NCBI GenBank assembly: GCA_934462925.1 | Contig: CAKSIT010000003.1 | Location: 124,001-188,000, forward strand | Direction of reading: 5' to 3' | Length of the DNA stretch: 64,000 nucleotides | DNA from: an uncultured Oscillospiraceae bacterium | GTDB taxonomy: Bacteria > Bacillota > Clostridia > Oscillospirales > Ruminococcaceae | Shown here: positions 24,425 through 33,181 of the stretch, piece after piece | How the letters are laid out: every line of letters begins with the position of its first letter | Numbering within the stretch: the stretch's first letter is position 1 | Notes under the pieces: generated by a model | What the model saw: only the letters and a program-made list of their open reading frames with translations | What the model was told of the DNA's origin: nothing | The model's database searches: none | Made by a program: the position numbers and the translations under genes

Positions 24425-26323
24425 ATGCGCAGAAAAAGCATCGGCATATGCGTTACCGGCTACAACTGGGAATACGAGAGCAGGGTGGTGGACGGCGTTC
24501 GCGCCGCAGCGCTTGCGGCTGACATAAACGTGCTGGTTTTCGCGCCCATGACGCACAAGGCGGAGGAGAACTCCGAAAAGGGCATACCCGAGAGCGTTAT
24601 CCGCAGCGAGAGCGAGATATTCAGGCTGCTTGCGTGGCATATGCCCGACGGGCTGGTGCTGCTTGGAGATTCGCTTGTAGACCCGCTTGCGGTCGACAGG
24701 ATAGCTGCGGCTGCGGGGGAGCATGGCGTTCCCGTTGTAAATGTGGACGACCCCAAGCACAAAACTCAGTACAACATTGAGCTTAACGAAACCAACGCCA
24801 TGGAGTTAGCAGTGCGCCACCTTGTTGAAAAGCATGGCTGCCGCAAGATAAATTTCATTGGCGGCTTTCCCGGGAATTTACAGACCGAGCAGCGCCTTTC
24901 GGCTTACAAGAAGGTGCTCTCCGAGGCGGGAATACCCATAGAGGAGCAGCGCATAGCCTACGGCGAGTTCTGGAACAAGGCGCGTGAATGCGCCGAGCAC
25001 TTCCTTGAATATGACAAGCCCGACGCTATCGTCTGCGCGAGCGATGCAATGGCGTTCTTCTGCATGGATTTGCTGCGCGAGAGGGGGTACTCCGTGCCGC
25101 AGGATATCCTCGTTACGGGCTTCGACGATATTGCGGACTGCGAGCTGTACACGCCGAGCCTTACGTCTGTGCGCAGGGACTTTACGGGCGCGGGCGAGGG
25201 CGCCGTGGACATAATACGCAGGGCGTGGGCAGGGGAGAACGTTCCCGCTGTAACGCAGATTGAAAGCAAGCTTGTGGAGCGTTGCTCGTGCGGGTGCGGC
25301 AGGGCGGAACACAGCGGCTTCTACGACAGCAGGTACAGCGTGGTTGATCATTTCAAGGCGTTTAACGCCTGCCTGATAGCGATGAATACGCGCTTTGCGG
25401 ACGCGCGCACAGCGCAGGAACTTTACGCCTGCACGACAAAATGCGCGGAGTTCTTTAAGCTTAAGCGGCTTTACATCTGCATTTGCAGCACCGTGGGAGA
25501 GGTGCGCGAGCTTCTCCCCGAGGAAGCGGCGCTTGGCGGCTGCACGGGCATTACCTCGGAAATGGTGTCCATGGTAAAGCACGGGCATGACGTTCCGTGC
25601 GGTACGCGATTTCCCACGTCGCAGCTTATCCCCGACCTGCTGCTTGACGGCGAAAAGCCTGTAATGCTTGGCTTTACGCCGCTTTATTCAAACGACAGGT
25701 TCCTTGGCTACGCTGCATTTGAGCCGACATATATAAAAGGGCAGGGCGACCTGTTTGCAACATGGATAAACAGCCTGAGCAACAGCGCGGCAAGTTTCTA
25801 CATGAAAGACGAGCTGAGATTTATTGCGGGCAGGCTGTCAGACCTGTATATCCGCGACCCGCTCACGGGGCTTTATAACCGCAGAGGGCTTGAAACGCTC
25901 GGCGGCAGGCTTATAAGGCGCGCGCGGGACTGCGGCGGCGTTCTTACGGCGGTGTGCGCGGACGTTGACTGCTTGAAGCAGATAAACGACGGCTACGGCC
26001 ACGAGGGCGGTGACAACGCAATATCGCGCGTGGCGCTTGCAATAAGGGAAAGTATGCCCGAGGACGCAGTATGCGCGAGAACGGGCGGCGACGAGTTTAC
26101 CGTGCTGCTGTGTTCCGACGAGTCGGGCGCGCAGGCAGCCATGCAGCGCATCGAGCAGGCTATCGAACGATACAACGCCGCAAGCGGGCTGCCGTATAAA
26201 ATAGGGTGCAGCTGCGGAGCGTTCAGCGCAAACGCCGCGCAGGTGTCGTCAGAGGACATTATACGGCGCGCAGACGAGGAGATGTACCGCGTTAAAAAGC
26301 TGCGGAAAACGCATCGTACATAA
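24425..26323 (+). CDS. Diguanylate cyclase with LacI/periplasmic-binding-like sensor domain
   Basis: The 632-residue protein has no signal peptide. Residues 1-290 are a LacI-type sugar-binding (Peripla_BP_3) domain without the helix-turn-helix (IGICVTGYNWEYESRVVDGVRAAA, PDGLVLLG, RKINFIGGFPGN, PDAIVCASDAMAFFCMDLLRERG, DILVTGFDDIADCELYTPSLTSV). A cysteine cluster RCSCGCG follows, then a GAF-like region (about 300-460) and a GGDEF domain with intact GGDEF at 554-558. It should synthesise c-di-GMP in the cytoplasm in response to a small ligand, perhaps a sugar. An EAL phosphodiesterase gene follows on the same strand. Confidence 0.87.
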   Translation: MRRKSIGICVTGYNWEYESRVVDGVRAAALAADINVLVFAPMTHKAEENSEKGIPESVIRSESEIFRLLAWHMPDGLVLLGDSLVDPLAVDRIAAAAGEHGVPVVNVDDPKHKTQYNIELNETNAMELAVRHLVEKHGCRKINFIGGFPGNLQTEQRLSAYKKVLSEAGIPIEEQRIAYGEFWNKARECAEHFLEYDKPDAIVCASDAMAFFCMDLLRERGYSVPQDILVTGFDDIADCELYTPSLTSVRRDFTGAGEGAVDIIRRAWAGENVPAVTQIESKLVERCSCGCGRAEHSGFYDSRYSVVDHFKAFNACLIAMNTRFADARTAQELYACTTKCAEFFKLKRLYICICSTVGEVRELLPEEAALGGCTGITSEMVSMVKHGHDVPCGTRFPTSQLIPDLLLDGEKPVMLGFTPLYSNDRFLGYAAFEPTYIKGQGDLFATWINSLSNSAASFYMKDELRFIAGRLSDLYIRDPLTGLYNRRGLETLGGRLIRRARDCGGVLTAVCADVDCLKQINDGYGHEGGDNAISRVALAIRESMPEDAVCARTGGDEFTVLLCSDESGAQAAMQRIEQAIERYNAASGLPYKIGCSCGAFSANAAQVSSEDIIRRADEEMYRVKKLRKTHRT

Positions 26324-26386
26324 TGTGTTGGAACTATTGCCTAAAAAATTGATGATAAAATTGTAGTGCTTTTTAACAAAAAACGC

Positions 26387-26414
26387 TTGCAATATTGAAA
26401 AAATGTGTTATAAT
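26387..26414 (+). promoter_or_regulatory. Promoter for the second GGDEF-EAL gene
   Basis: TTGCAA (26387-26392) and TATAAT (26409-26414) have 16-base spacing. The transcript would have a leader of about 140 bases (26420-26561). I looked for c-di-GMP riboswitch motifs there and saw none. Confidence 0.6.
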
Positions 26415-26561
26415 TAAATAAATAGCAGGTTTGCTTTGTATCGGTCAGATGATTATTCCGCTGCGGATTCCGTATGCGCGCGCTCTTAGGGGTAAGCTTT
26501 GTATGGACGGCTGCGGCCCGTCATTCCGCACGGTACGGGGCGAACGGGAGGGAGGCGAAGT

Positions 26562-28235
26562 ATGGAAGTTGAGAAGATTCCGCAGAAGTACCGCAACAGG
26601 TTCGTTGAAATGATGGCTGCCGACAGCGGTACGCTTCATTTCCTGTGGTGTCCTGAGGACAAGGCGGTAATTACCGTTGGCAGGGATTTCTTCCCCGAGC
26701 ATACGGCAGAGCCGCTCGACTATCTCGCGGAAAACGGCTATATCGCCGAGGAGTCGCTGCCGCTTTTCAGCGTTTTCAGCTCGCAGATACAGGCCGCTAT
26801 AATCAACGGAACAGACAAGCAGTTCGCCTGTATAGACGCGCATATGCGCATTAAGCCCGACGGGGCGTTTGCGCTTCACAGCATATACGCGCTTTTCAGG
26901 CGCGGCGAGGACGGCAGGGTAACGGATATCCACGTTAATATACGCCCGTACAGCGAGCGCGCAGCGTTCGACAGGCAGGTTATAAGCACATTTACCTCCG
27001 ACAAGAAGCCCGTGCTATTCGACAAGCTTATCACGGACATGATAAAGCGCAACCCCGATAAGCGTATAGCGTTCATACAGTTCGACGTTGAGCGCTTCAA
27101 GCTTATAAACGACACCTACGGCACGGAAGCGGGCGACAGGCTGCTGAGGTTTTTCAGCGAAACGCTGGGCGTTATCTGCGGCAGCGACAAGCCCTACTGC
27201 CGCCTTACAGCGGACGTATTTATGATAGTTATGCCGTTTGTAGAGCAGCAGGAGATACTCGACTTCGTGCATATGGTCGAGAGTATGCTCAGCGGCTTTA
27301 ACGGCATGGAGTACCGCCTTATATTCGGCATTGCGATAGCGGATGACAAGAGCCTGCACAACCGCCGCCACGGCGACAACGCCACGATAGCGCGGCGCTC
27401 GGTCAAGGGCAGCGCGCTTAACAACATCTGCTTTTACGACGGCGGCATGAAAACGGAGCTTCACCACAGGCAGTTTATCGAGGAGGAAATGCACAAGGCG
27501 CTTCTTGACAACGAGTTTGTGATGTATTTACAGCCGAAGTATTGCATTTCAACGGGAAAGATAATAGGCGCGGAGGCGCTTGCGCGGTGGATTCACCCCA
27601 CGCGCGGCATGATTTCGCCCGACGAGTTTATACCGATATTTGAGAAAAACGGCTTTGTGCTGAAGCTTGACAGCGTTATATGGGAGAGCGCGTGCAAGAA
27701 GATACGCGCGTGGCTCGACGCGGGGCTTGAGCCCGTGCCGATTTCCGTGAACGTTTCGCGGCAGTACCTTACGACGTTTGACGTTGCGGGCGCGGTGAGC
27801 GCGCTCATAAAGAAGTACGATATCCCGATAAAGCTGTTGGAGCTTGAGATAACCGAGTCGCTTGACGCGCCGGGCGTCGAGGAGGTTATCGGCAAAATAA
27901 AGCAGGCGGGCTTTACCATACTTATGGACGATTTCGGTTCGGGCTATTCGTCGCTCAATATGCTTAAGACAACGCAGTTTGACGTGCTTAAGATAGACCG
28001 CAGCTTCCTTTCGGAGTTTATGGAGAGCGACCGCGGCAGGAAGATAATTCACCACACGATATCAATGTCGCGCGATATAGGGCTTGACATAATTGCAGAG
28101 GGCGTTGAAACTCTCGACCAGGCGAAGTTCCTGAACAGCTGCGGCTGCGACGCGGCGCAGGGGTTCTACTATTCGAGACCGATACCTGCGGAGGACTTTG
28201 ACGAGAAGTTCAAAGCGGATAAAATGCAGACATAA
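26562..28235 (+). CDS. c-di-GMP phosphodiesterase with degenerate GGDEF and intact EAL
   Basis: From ATG 26562 (behind GGGAGGGAGG) the product has 557 residues; an in-frame ATG at 26499 lacks a ribosome site. An N-terminal sensor region of about 130 residues, possibly PAS-like, is followed by a GGDEF fold whose site reads LTADVF near 215-220, so no cyclase activity is expected. The EAL domain has EAL at 338-340, LELEITESL, DDFGSGYSSLNML, KIDRSFL and EGVETLDQ. It should degrade c-di-GMP and follows a cyclase gene, so the two may form a balanced pair with separate promoters. The terminator hairpin after it carries element B. Confidence 0.87.
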   Translation: MEVEKIPQKYRNRFVEMMAADSGTLHFLWCPEDKAVITVGRDFFPEHTAEPLDYLAENGYIAEESLPLFSVFSSQIQAAIINGTDKQFACIDAHMRIKPDGAFALHSIYALFRRGEDGRVTDIHVNIRPYSERAAFDRQVISTFTSDKKPVLFDKLITDMIKRNPDKRIAFIQFDVERFKLINDTYGTEAGDRLLRFFSETLGVICGSDKPYCRLTADVFMIVMPFVEQQEILDFVHMVESMLSGFNGMEYRLIFGIAIADDKSLHNRRHGDNATIARRSVKGSALNNICFYDGGMKTELHHRQFIEEEMHKALLDNEFVMYLQPKYCISTGKIIGAEALARWIHPTRGMISPDEFIPIFEKNGFVLKLDSVIWESACKKIRAWLDAGLEPVPISVNVSRQYLTTFDVAGAVSALIKKYDIPIKLLELEITESLDAPGVEEVIGKIKQAGFTILMDDFGSGYSSLNMLKTTQFDVLKIDRSFLSEFMESDRGRKIIHHTISMSRDIGLDIIAEGVETLDQAKFLNSCGCDAAQGFYYSRPIPAEDFDEKFKADKMQT

Positions 28236-28240
28236 AAAAT

Positions 28241-28265
28241 ACGGGGCAGCTTTTGGCTGCCCCAC
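28241..28265 (+). terminator. Terminator hairpin, left copy of the direct repeat flanking element B
   Basis: GGGGCAGC-TTTTG-GCTGCCCC (28243-28263) is a perfect hairpin just after the EAL gene. It matches 28482-28506 at 23 of 25 positions and abuts the left end of element B. Confidence 0.8.
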
Positions 28266-28481
28266 CAGTCTGTTGAAAAAGTCCATTTTGCCCGCGTATG
28301 CGGGCTTTGAAATAACTTTTTTGCCTCGGGCTTCCCGAGGCAAAAAACACTTCTATCCGCACAAGTGTGCAAGCGACACCATGCTACGCATGGCTTACGC
28401 AAGGCGGCAAGCCGTCAAACCGTGCGCGCAGTGCGGATGTCCCGTCGGAAAACCCCCGTATGGGGGTTTTTCGACGGTCTG
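28266..28481 (-). mobile_element. Terminator-associated MITE-like element, copy B (216 bp, inverted)
   Basis: The same element as copies A and C, in the opposite orientation. It starts CAGTCTGTTGAAAAA and ends with the complement of CAGACCGTCGAAAAA. Shared hairpins in order: CCCGCGTATGCGGG, TTTGCCTCGGG-CTT-CCCGAGGCAAA, and the ACCCCC/GGGGGT pair near the end. The central part (28350-28440) differs from copy A. It has no supported gene. The direct repeats on both sides are complete hairpins. Confidence 0.85.
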
Positions 28482-28506
28482 ACGGGGCAGCTTTTAGCTG
28501 CCCCGC
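28482..28506. terminator. Terminator hairpin, right copy of the direct repeat flanking element B
   Basis: GGGGCAGC-TTTTA-GCTGCCCC (28484-28504), followed by GCTTGTTTT. It differs from the left copy by one loop base and one flank base. It lies between the EAL gene and the convergent glmS and can serve both. Confidence 0.8.
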
Positions 28507-28511
28507 TTGTT

Positions 28512-30338
28512 TTATTCAGTAGTAACGGATTTTGCAAGGTTTCTGGGCTTGTCGGGGTCGATACCGCGAAGCACCGAGGTGTAGTAGGCTATCAGCTGCA
28601 GCGCTGCGACTGTCGGCAGCGGCAGCAGCATATCGTCAAGCGTGCTGTCTATCTCAAGCGAGTAATCCACGGTGTTTTCGCTGAACGTCGTGCCTTTTCT
28701 GCAAAGCACTATGATAACAGCGCCGCGCGCCTTTACCTCCTCCATGTTGCTTATGGTTTTTGCGAGAATGTCAGACTGCGTTGCAACGGTTATCACAGGC
28801 ACGCCCTGCTCTATAAGCGATATCGTGCCGTGCTTAAGCTCACCCGCAGCGTATGCCTCGGAGTGAATGTAGGTTATCTCCTTAAGCTTCAGCGACCCCT
28901 CGAGCGAGAGCGCGTAGTCGAAGCTGCGCCCGATAAAGAACAGATTCTCGGAGTTTTGCAGTCGGGAGGCTATGAACTGGCATTTGTCCTTGACGTCGAT
29001 TATATTCTGTATAGCGCGGGGCGCGTCGTAGAGCTGCGCTGTAAGGCGCTTAAGCTCCGCTTCGTCTATCTGTCCGCGCGCGTACGCAAAGCGGAACGCG
29101 ATAAGGTAAAGCACCGTTATCTGCACCATGTACGCCTTTGTGGAGGCGACGGCTATCTCAGGGCCTGCAAGCGTGTGTATGAATATATCCGCCTCGCGTG
29201 CAATGATACTGTACTTTACGTTTACAACGGCAAGAGTTTTTGCGCCGCGCTGCTTTGCAAGCTCCAACCCCGCCTTTGTGTCGGCGGTTTCGCCCGACTG
29301 CGACACCACTATAACAAGGTCGCCCTCGCCGACGATGGGGTTCATGTACCTGAACTCGCTTGCAACCTCTACTGTAACGGGAACGCGCGCAAGCCGCTCT
29401 ATAGCGTACCGCGCGATTATGCCCGCGTGCATTGCCGTACCGCACGCCACAACAAAAACGCGCTTTACTCCGCGCAGCAGCTCGTCTGTAAGCCCTGCCG
29501 CCGCAAGGGCGGGAACGCCGTCTTTTACAAGGCTGTCGAGCGTTTTCTGCACTACTGCGGGCTGCTCGTGTATCTCCTTTAACATAAAGTGCGGGTAGCC
29601 GCACTTCTGCGCCTGCTCAACGTCCCACTCCGCAACAGCGGGTGTCTTTTCGATAGGCAGACCGTGTACGTCGTAAAACTGCGCGCCGCCGTTTTCTATG
29701 CAGACTATCTCGTCGTCGTCGATAACGACGTACTTCTTCGTATATTTCAGAAACGCGGGGATATCCGAAGCGATGAAGTTCTCGTTCTCGCCGATTCCCG
29801 CGATAAGCGGGCAGCCCCTGCGCGTTGCGTACACCCTGTCGGGGAAATCCTTGAAGATTATGCCGAGCGCGTAGCTGCCCTCAAGCTCCTTAACGGTCTC
29901 AATAATTGCGCGCAGCGGGTTTCTCTCGGAATAGTAGTAGTCGATAAGGCAGGCAACCACCTCTGAGTCGGTCTGCGAGGTGAATTTGTAGCCCTTTTCC
30001 GTAAGGAACTCCTTTAGCTGAATGTAGTTTTCGATAATGCCGTTATGCACGAGCGTAACACGCCCGTTGCTGTGCGGGTGCGAGTTTACGTCGTTAGGCT
30101 CGCCGTGGGTCGCCCAGCGCGTGTGACCTATGCCGCAGTGACCTACCGGCTTGCCCTGCTCGATAAGTTTTTTCTGCATTACCTCAAGCTTTCCGCTTGA
30201 TTTTATCGTTTTGATGACGTCGTTTTCAAAAACCGCGATTCCTGCGCTGTCGTAGCCCCTGTATTCAAGCTTTTCCAGCCCGTCCATAAGAACGTCCGCG
30301 CAGTCGCGCTGACCTATGTATCCAACAATACCGCACAT
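28512..30338 (-). CDS. glmS: Glutamine--fructose-6-phosphate aminotransferase (isomerizing)
   Basis: The 608-residue protein starts MCGIVGYIG with the catalytic N-terminal Cys2 of the class II glutaminase domain (HTRWATHGEPN, NGIIENY). Two SIS domains follow (about 290-430, GVKRVFVVACGTAMHAG, VVSQSGETADT; about 460-600, with FIGRSFDYALSLEGSLKLKEITYIHSEAYAAGELKHG). It ends with the usual KPRNLAKSVTTE. It makes glucosamine 6-phosphate for peptidoglycan. Start is ATG behind AAGGAGAAAA. The leader shows a compact hairpin but no glmS ribozyme motif. Confidence 0.97.
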   Translation of the reverse strand: MCGIVGYIGQRDCADVLMDGLEKLEYRGYDSAGIAVFENDVIKTIKSSGKLEVMQKKLIEQGKPVGHCGIGHTRWATHGEPNDVNSHPHSNGRVTLVHNGIIENYIQLKEFLTEKGYKFTSQTDSEVVACLIDYYYSERNPLRAIIETVKELEGSYALGIIFKDFPDRVYATRRGCPLIAGIGENENFIASDIPAFLKYTKKYVVIDDDEIVCIENGGAQFYDVHGLPIEKTPAVAEWDVEQAQKCGYPHFMLKEIHEQPAVVQKTLDSLVKDGVPALAAAGLTDELLRGVKRVFVVACGTAMHAGIIARYAIERLARVPVTVEVASEFRYMNPIVGEGDLVIVVSQSGETADTKAGLELAKQRGAKTLAVVNVKYSIIAREADIFIHTLAGPEIAVASTKAYMVQITVLYLIAFRFAYARGQIDEAELKRLTAQLYDAPRAIQNIIDVKDKCQFIASRLQNSENLFFIGRSFDYALSLEGSLKLKEITYIHSEAYAAGELKHGTISLIEQGVPVITVATQSDILAKTISNMEEVKARGAVIIVLCRKGTTFSENTVDYSLEIDSTLDDMLLPLPTVAALQLIAYYTSVLRGIDPDKPRNLAKSVTTE

Positions 30339-30363
30339 GATATATTTTCTCCTTGTAATCTAT

Positions 30364-30404
30364 TCGGGCGCCCCTTGTGGGGACATATCTAAATATATGC
30401 CCGA
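30364..30404 (-). promoter_or_regulatory. Structured leader hairpin upstream of glmS
   Basis: On the minus strand TCGGGC (30399-30404) pairs with GCCCGA (30364-30369), enclosing a CCCC-ACAA-GGGG hairpin and an AT-rich arm. It occupies most of the short leader between promoter and ribosome site. It does not resemble the glmS ribozyme core. A regulatory role is inference. Confidence 0.4.
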
Positions 30405-30411
30405 TAACAAT

Positions 30412-30440
30412 AGTATATCACGACTTTGCGGAAAATGCAA
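30412..30440 (-). promoter_or_regulatory. Promoter for glmS
   Basis: On the minus strand TTGCAT (30435-30440) and TATACT (30412-30417) have 17-base spacing. Confidence 0.7.
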
Positions 30441-30494
30441 GAGCGCGCGGCGTAATTCAGCAAAAAAGAAGGCGCGAATTTTTTGCTATTGCGG

Positions 30495-30523
30495 TTGACT
30501 AAACGGCGAATTTGTGGTAAAAT
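30495..30523 (+). promoter_or_regulatory. Promoter at the head of the tmk gene run
   Basis: TTGACT (30495-30500) and TAAAAT (30518-30523) have 17-base spacing. Genes from tmk to about 43.2 kb all run rightward with small gaps, and I see no clear second promoter within the run. Confidence 0.7.
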
Positions 30524-30567
30524 AAAAATGTATATTTATGCGCATACGCGCAAAGGGGCAGTATTTC

Positions 30568-31242
30568 ATGGATAAAGGCAGATTGATAGTCCTTGAGGGA
30601 CTTGACGGCTGCGGAAAATCAACGCAGCTCTCGCTGCTGGCGGAGCATTTCTCGCAGCGCGGGACATATTTCCGCTCGGTGAGCTTTCCGAACTACGATT
30701 CGGAAAGCGGCAGGATAATTGCGGACTACCTTGCGGGTAAGATACCATGCGAGGGCAGGAACGGCGCGTACGCCGCTTCTACGTTCTACGCGGCGGACAG
30801 GTATATAAGCTATGCCACGGATTGGCGCGCCGACTACGAAAAGGGCGCTCTTATCGTGTGCGGCAGGTATACCACGTCCAACGCGGTGTTTCAGATGACA
30901 AAGCTTCCCGCAGAGGAGCGCGGGAGCTTTCTTAAGTGGCTTGCTGACTACGAGTACGGACTGCTGGGGCTTCCGCGCCCCGACGCGGTGCTGTTTTTGG
31001 ATATGCCCGCGGAGGTGTCCGAGGGGCTGCTTTCCGCGCGCTACGGCGGCGAGGAGCGCAAAAAGGATATCCACGAGCAAAGCACGCAGTTTCAGCGCAG
31101 CTGCCGCGAGAGCGCGCTTTTTGCGGCGCAGGAATGCGGTTGGCTGGTGATACCCTGCGCGGAAAACGGCGCGGCGCTGTCCATTGAGGAGGTACACGCG
31201 CGTATTCTTGCAGCGCTCGGCGAGGTGTCGTGCGATGGCTGA
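30568..31242 (+). CDS. tmk: Thymidylate (dTMP) kinase
   Basis: The product has 224 residues from ATG 30568 (behind AAAGGGGCA). The P-loop is LEGLDGCGKSTQ. The DR-type dTMP-binding segment is YAADRYISY, and the lid region carries ALIVCGRYTTSNAVFQ and LDMPAEVSEGLLSARYGG. It phosphorylates dTMP to dTDP in DNA precursor synthesis. The stop codon overlaps the start of the DUF2156 gene by 8 bases, so the two are translationally coupled. Confidence 0.9.
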   Translation: MDKGRLIVLEGLDGCGKSTQLSLLAEHFSQRGTYFRSVSFPNYDSESGRIIADYLAGKIPCEGRNGAYAASTFYAADRYISYATDWRADYEKGALIVCGRYTTSNAVFQMTKLPAEERGSFLKWLADYEYGLLGLPRPDAVLFLDMPAEVSEGLLSARYGGEERKKDIHEQSTQFQRSCRESALFAAQECGWLVIPCAENGAALSIEEVHARILAALGEVSCDG

Positions 31243-32098
31243 GCTGAGCTTTCGTCCCATTACGCTTGCCGACAGGGCGCGAGCGGAGGAATGTCTGTCG
31301 CGCTCGGGCTTTGTGGGGTGCGAGTACACGTTCGGCAACAACTATATATGGGCTGAGGCCTACGGCGTGGAGGTCTGCTTTTACGAGGACCTTTACTTCT
31401 GCAAAACGGCGGACAGATTCCTGTTCCCCGCGGGCGGCGGCAGCACGGCACGCGCTGTAGAGCTTATCCTTGAATGGTGCGGCGAAAACGGCGCAGAACC
31501 CGTTATCACAACTGACGCGCCGCACGCGAGCGAAATCACGGAGCTTTTCGGCGCGCACGCCGAGCCGCAGCGCGACCTGTACGACTATGTGTACCGCGCG
31601 CAGGCGCTGGCGGAACTCAGCGGCAAGCGCTATCACTCAAAGCGCAACCACATAGCGCGCTTTTGCGAGAACGACTGGAGCTTTGAGCCGATAACGCCGC
31701 AGAACCTTGACGAGTGCGCGGCGCTGAACGACCTTTGGCGCAGGGAATACGCCGAGGACGGCGAAATGCTCTCGGAGCTGCACGCAGTCGAGCGCGCGCT
31801 TGAAAGCTTCGGGGCGCTCGGGCTTGTGGGCGGGCTGCTGCGCGTTGACGGTAAGCCCTGCGCGTTCTCGTTCGGCGAGGGCGCGGGCGATATGTTCGTA
31901 GTCCACGCGGAAAAGGCGCTGCGGGACGTTCAGGGCGCGTACGCTGCGATAAACCGCGAGCTTGTGCGCTCGCTGGGCGGCAGGTACGGTTATATCAACC
32001 GCGAGGACGACGCAGGCGCGGAGAATCTTCGCAAGGCAAAGCTCTCGTATCACCCCGAGTTTTTGGTTGAAAAATACAGACTGACATTTGGAGGATAA
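31235..32098 (+). CDS. DUF2156 domain protein (lysylphosphatidylglycerol synthetase C-terminal-like)
   Basis: The 287-residue soluble protein starts at ATG 31235 inside the end of tmk. It has the GNAT-like double fold of DUF2156: FRPITLADRARAEECL, CEYTFGNNYIWAEAYG, the RYHSKRNHIARFCE block, FSFGEGAGDMFVVHAEKA, and YINREDDAGAENLRKAKLSYHPEFLVEKY. In MprF this domain transfers lysine from Lys-tRNA to phosphatidylglycerol. The stand-alone form lacks the flippase part, and its substrate is not established. It lies between a nucleotide kinase and a DJ-1 protein, which gives no functional hint. Confidence 0.85.
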   Translation: MAELSFRPITLADRARAEECLSRSGFVGCEYTFGNNYIWAEAYGVEVCFYEDLYFCKTADRFLFPAGGGSTARAVELILEWCGENGAEPVITTDAPHASEITELFGAHAEPQRDLYDYVYRAQALAELSGKRYHSKRNHIARFCENDWSFEPITPQNLDECAALNDLWRREYAEDGEMLSELHAVERALESFGALGLVGGLLRVDGKPCAFSFGEGAGDMFVVHAEKALRDVQGAYAAINRELVRSLGGRYGYINREDDAGAENLRKAKLSYHPEFLVEKYRLTFGG

Positions 32099-32101
32099 AC
32101 T

Positions 32102-32647
32102 ATGATATATGTATTTCTTGCAGACGGATTTGAGGAAACGGAGGCCATAGCGCCCATAGATATGCTGCGCCGCGCTGAAAAGGACGTGGTAACCGTTGGC
32201 ATATGCAACGACGGCGTGCGCAGCAGCCACGGTATCCCCGTGCTTTGCGATATCACCGAAATGCAGGTGGAGCTTGACGAGCGCCTTGAAATGATAGTGC
32301 TTCCCGGCGGAATGCCCGGAACGCTGAACCTTGAGAAAAACGCGGTCGTTCAGCAGACTATAGACTACTGCGTGCAGCACGATATCCCGATAGGCGCTAT
32401 ATGCGCAGCGCCCTCCATTCTCGGCAAAAAGGGGCTGCTTGCAGGTAAGAACGCCACCTGCTTCCCGGGCTTTGAAAAGTACCTTACGGGCGCTTCGCTC
32501 TCCGAGGAAAAGGTGGTTACTGACGGCTGCATTACAACCGCGGCGGGCGCGGGCGTTGCAGTAGAGTTCGGGCTGCGCCTTGTAGAGGTGCTTTGCGGCG
32601 CGGACGAGAGCCGCCATGTCCGCGAGGCCATACAGTGCGCGAAGTAA
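32102..32647 (+). CDS. DJ-1/PfpI family protein
   Basis: The 181-residue protein has the DJ-1 fold: VFLADGFEETEAIAPIDMLRRA with the conserved Glu, VLPGGMPGTLNL, and the nucleophile elbow AICAAPSILGKKGLL with the reactive cysteine, then VTDGCITTAAGAGVAVEFGLRLVEVL. Family members act as protein or nucleotide deglycases, glyoxalases or chaperones; the exact activity is not predictable. It starts 3 bases after DUF2156 with ATG behind TTTGGAGGAT. Its 3' end overlaps the start of the next gene. Confidence 0.88.
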   Translation: MIYVFLADGFEETEAIAPIDMLRRAEKDVVTVGICNDGVRSSHGIPVLCDITEMQVELDERLEMIVLPGGMPGTLNLEKNAVVQQTIDYCVQHDIPIGAICAAPSILGKKGLLAGKNATCFPGFEKYLTGASLSEEKVVTDGCITTAAGAGVAVEFGLRLVEVLCGADESRHVREAIQCAK

Positions 32648-33180
32648 AAAAGGCGCTCAGGCGGGAGCTTATAGCGCGCCGCAGGGCGCTCGACCCCGCG
32701 GAAAAGGCGCGCGCGGACTGCGACATATTTATGCAGCTGCTGCCGCTGCTTTCGGGCGTGAGCGCGGTGTTCACGTATGTTTCAACGCCAATTGAGGTAG
32801 ACACCCGCGCGCTTATCGGCCGCTGCCTTGAAAGCGGCGTTCCCGTTGCAGTCCCCGTGAGCGGCGACGAGGAGCTTAGCTTTTACTATATTACGGACGT
32901 TTCGCAGCTTGCAGAGGGCAGGTACGGCATACTCGAGCCTGCGGACAGGACGCATCCCGCCGCTGCGGACGAGCGTACGCTGTGCATAGTCCCCGCGCTC
33001 TGTGCGGACGGCGAGGGGCTGCGGCTAGGCTACGGCAAGGGGTATTACGACAGATTCCTGCGAGGATTTTCAGGCAGAAGCGTTATACTGTGCTATGATG
33101 ATTTTAAGCGCTGCGTACCCGCAGAGCCGCACGACGTGAGAGCGGACATGACGATTTTTGACAGAAAAAACGGAGGCTGA
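32635..33180 (+). CDS. 5-formyltetrahydrofolate cyclo-ligase
   Basis: From GTG 32635 the product has 181 residues (VREVKKALRRELIARRRALDP), the normal size. The 14 extra residues from an upstream ATG look like out-of-frame DJ-1 sequence. The diagnostic C-terminal motif LCADGEGLRLGYGKGYYDRFL is present, with the N-terminal ATP/folate contacts in RRELIARRRAL and VFTYVSTPIEVDTRALI. It converts 5-formyl-THF to 5,10-methenyl-THF using ATP. Its start lies inside the DJ-1 gene (13-base overlap), indicating coupling; mltG starts 1 base after its stop. Confidence 0.88.
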   Translation: MREVKKALRRELIARRRALDPAEKARADCDIFMQLLPLLSGVSAVFTYVSTPIEVDTRALIGRCLESGVPVAVPVSGDEELSFYYITDVSQLAEGRYGILEPADRTHPAAADERTLCIVPALCADGEGLRLGYGKGYYDRFLRGFSGRSVILCYDDFKRCVPAEPHDVRADMTIFDRKNGG

Positions 33181-33181
33181 A

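Noticed and set aside
26415..26561. c-di-GMP riboswitch in the leader of the EAL gene
   Set aside because: No GEMM-type conserved blocks could be seen; the leader is only described as unassigned.
30339..30440. glmS ribozyme ahead of glmS
   Set aside because: The leader is too short and lacks the ribozyme core.
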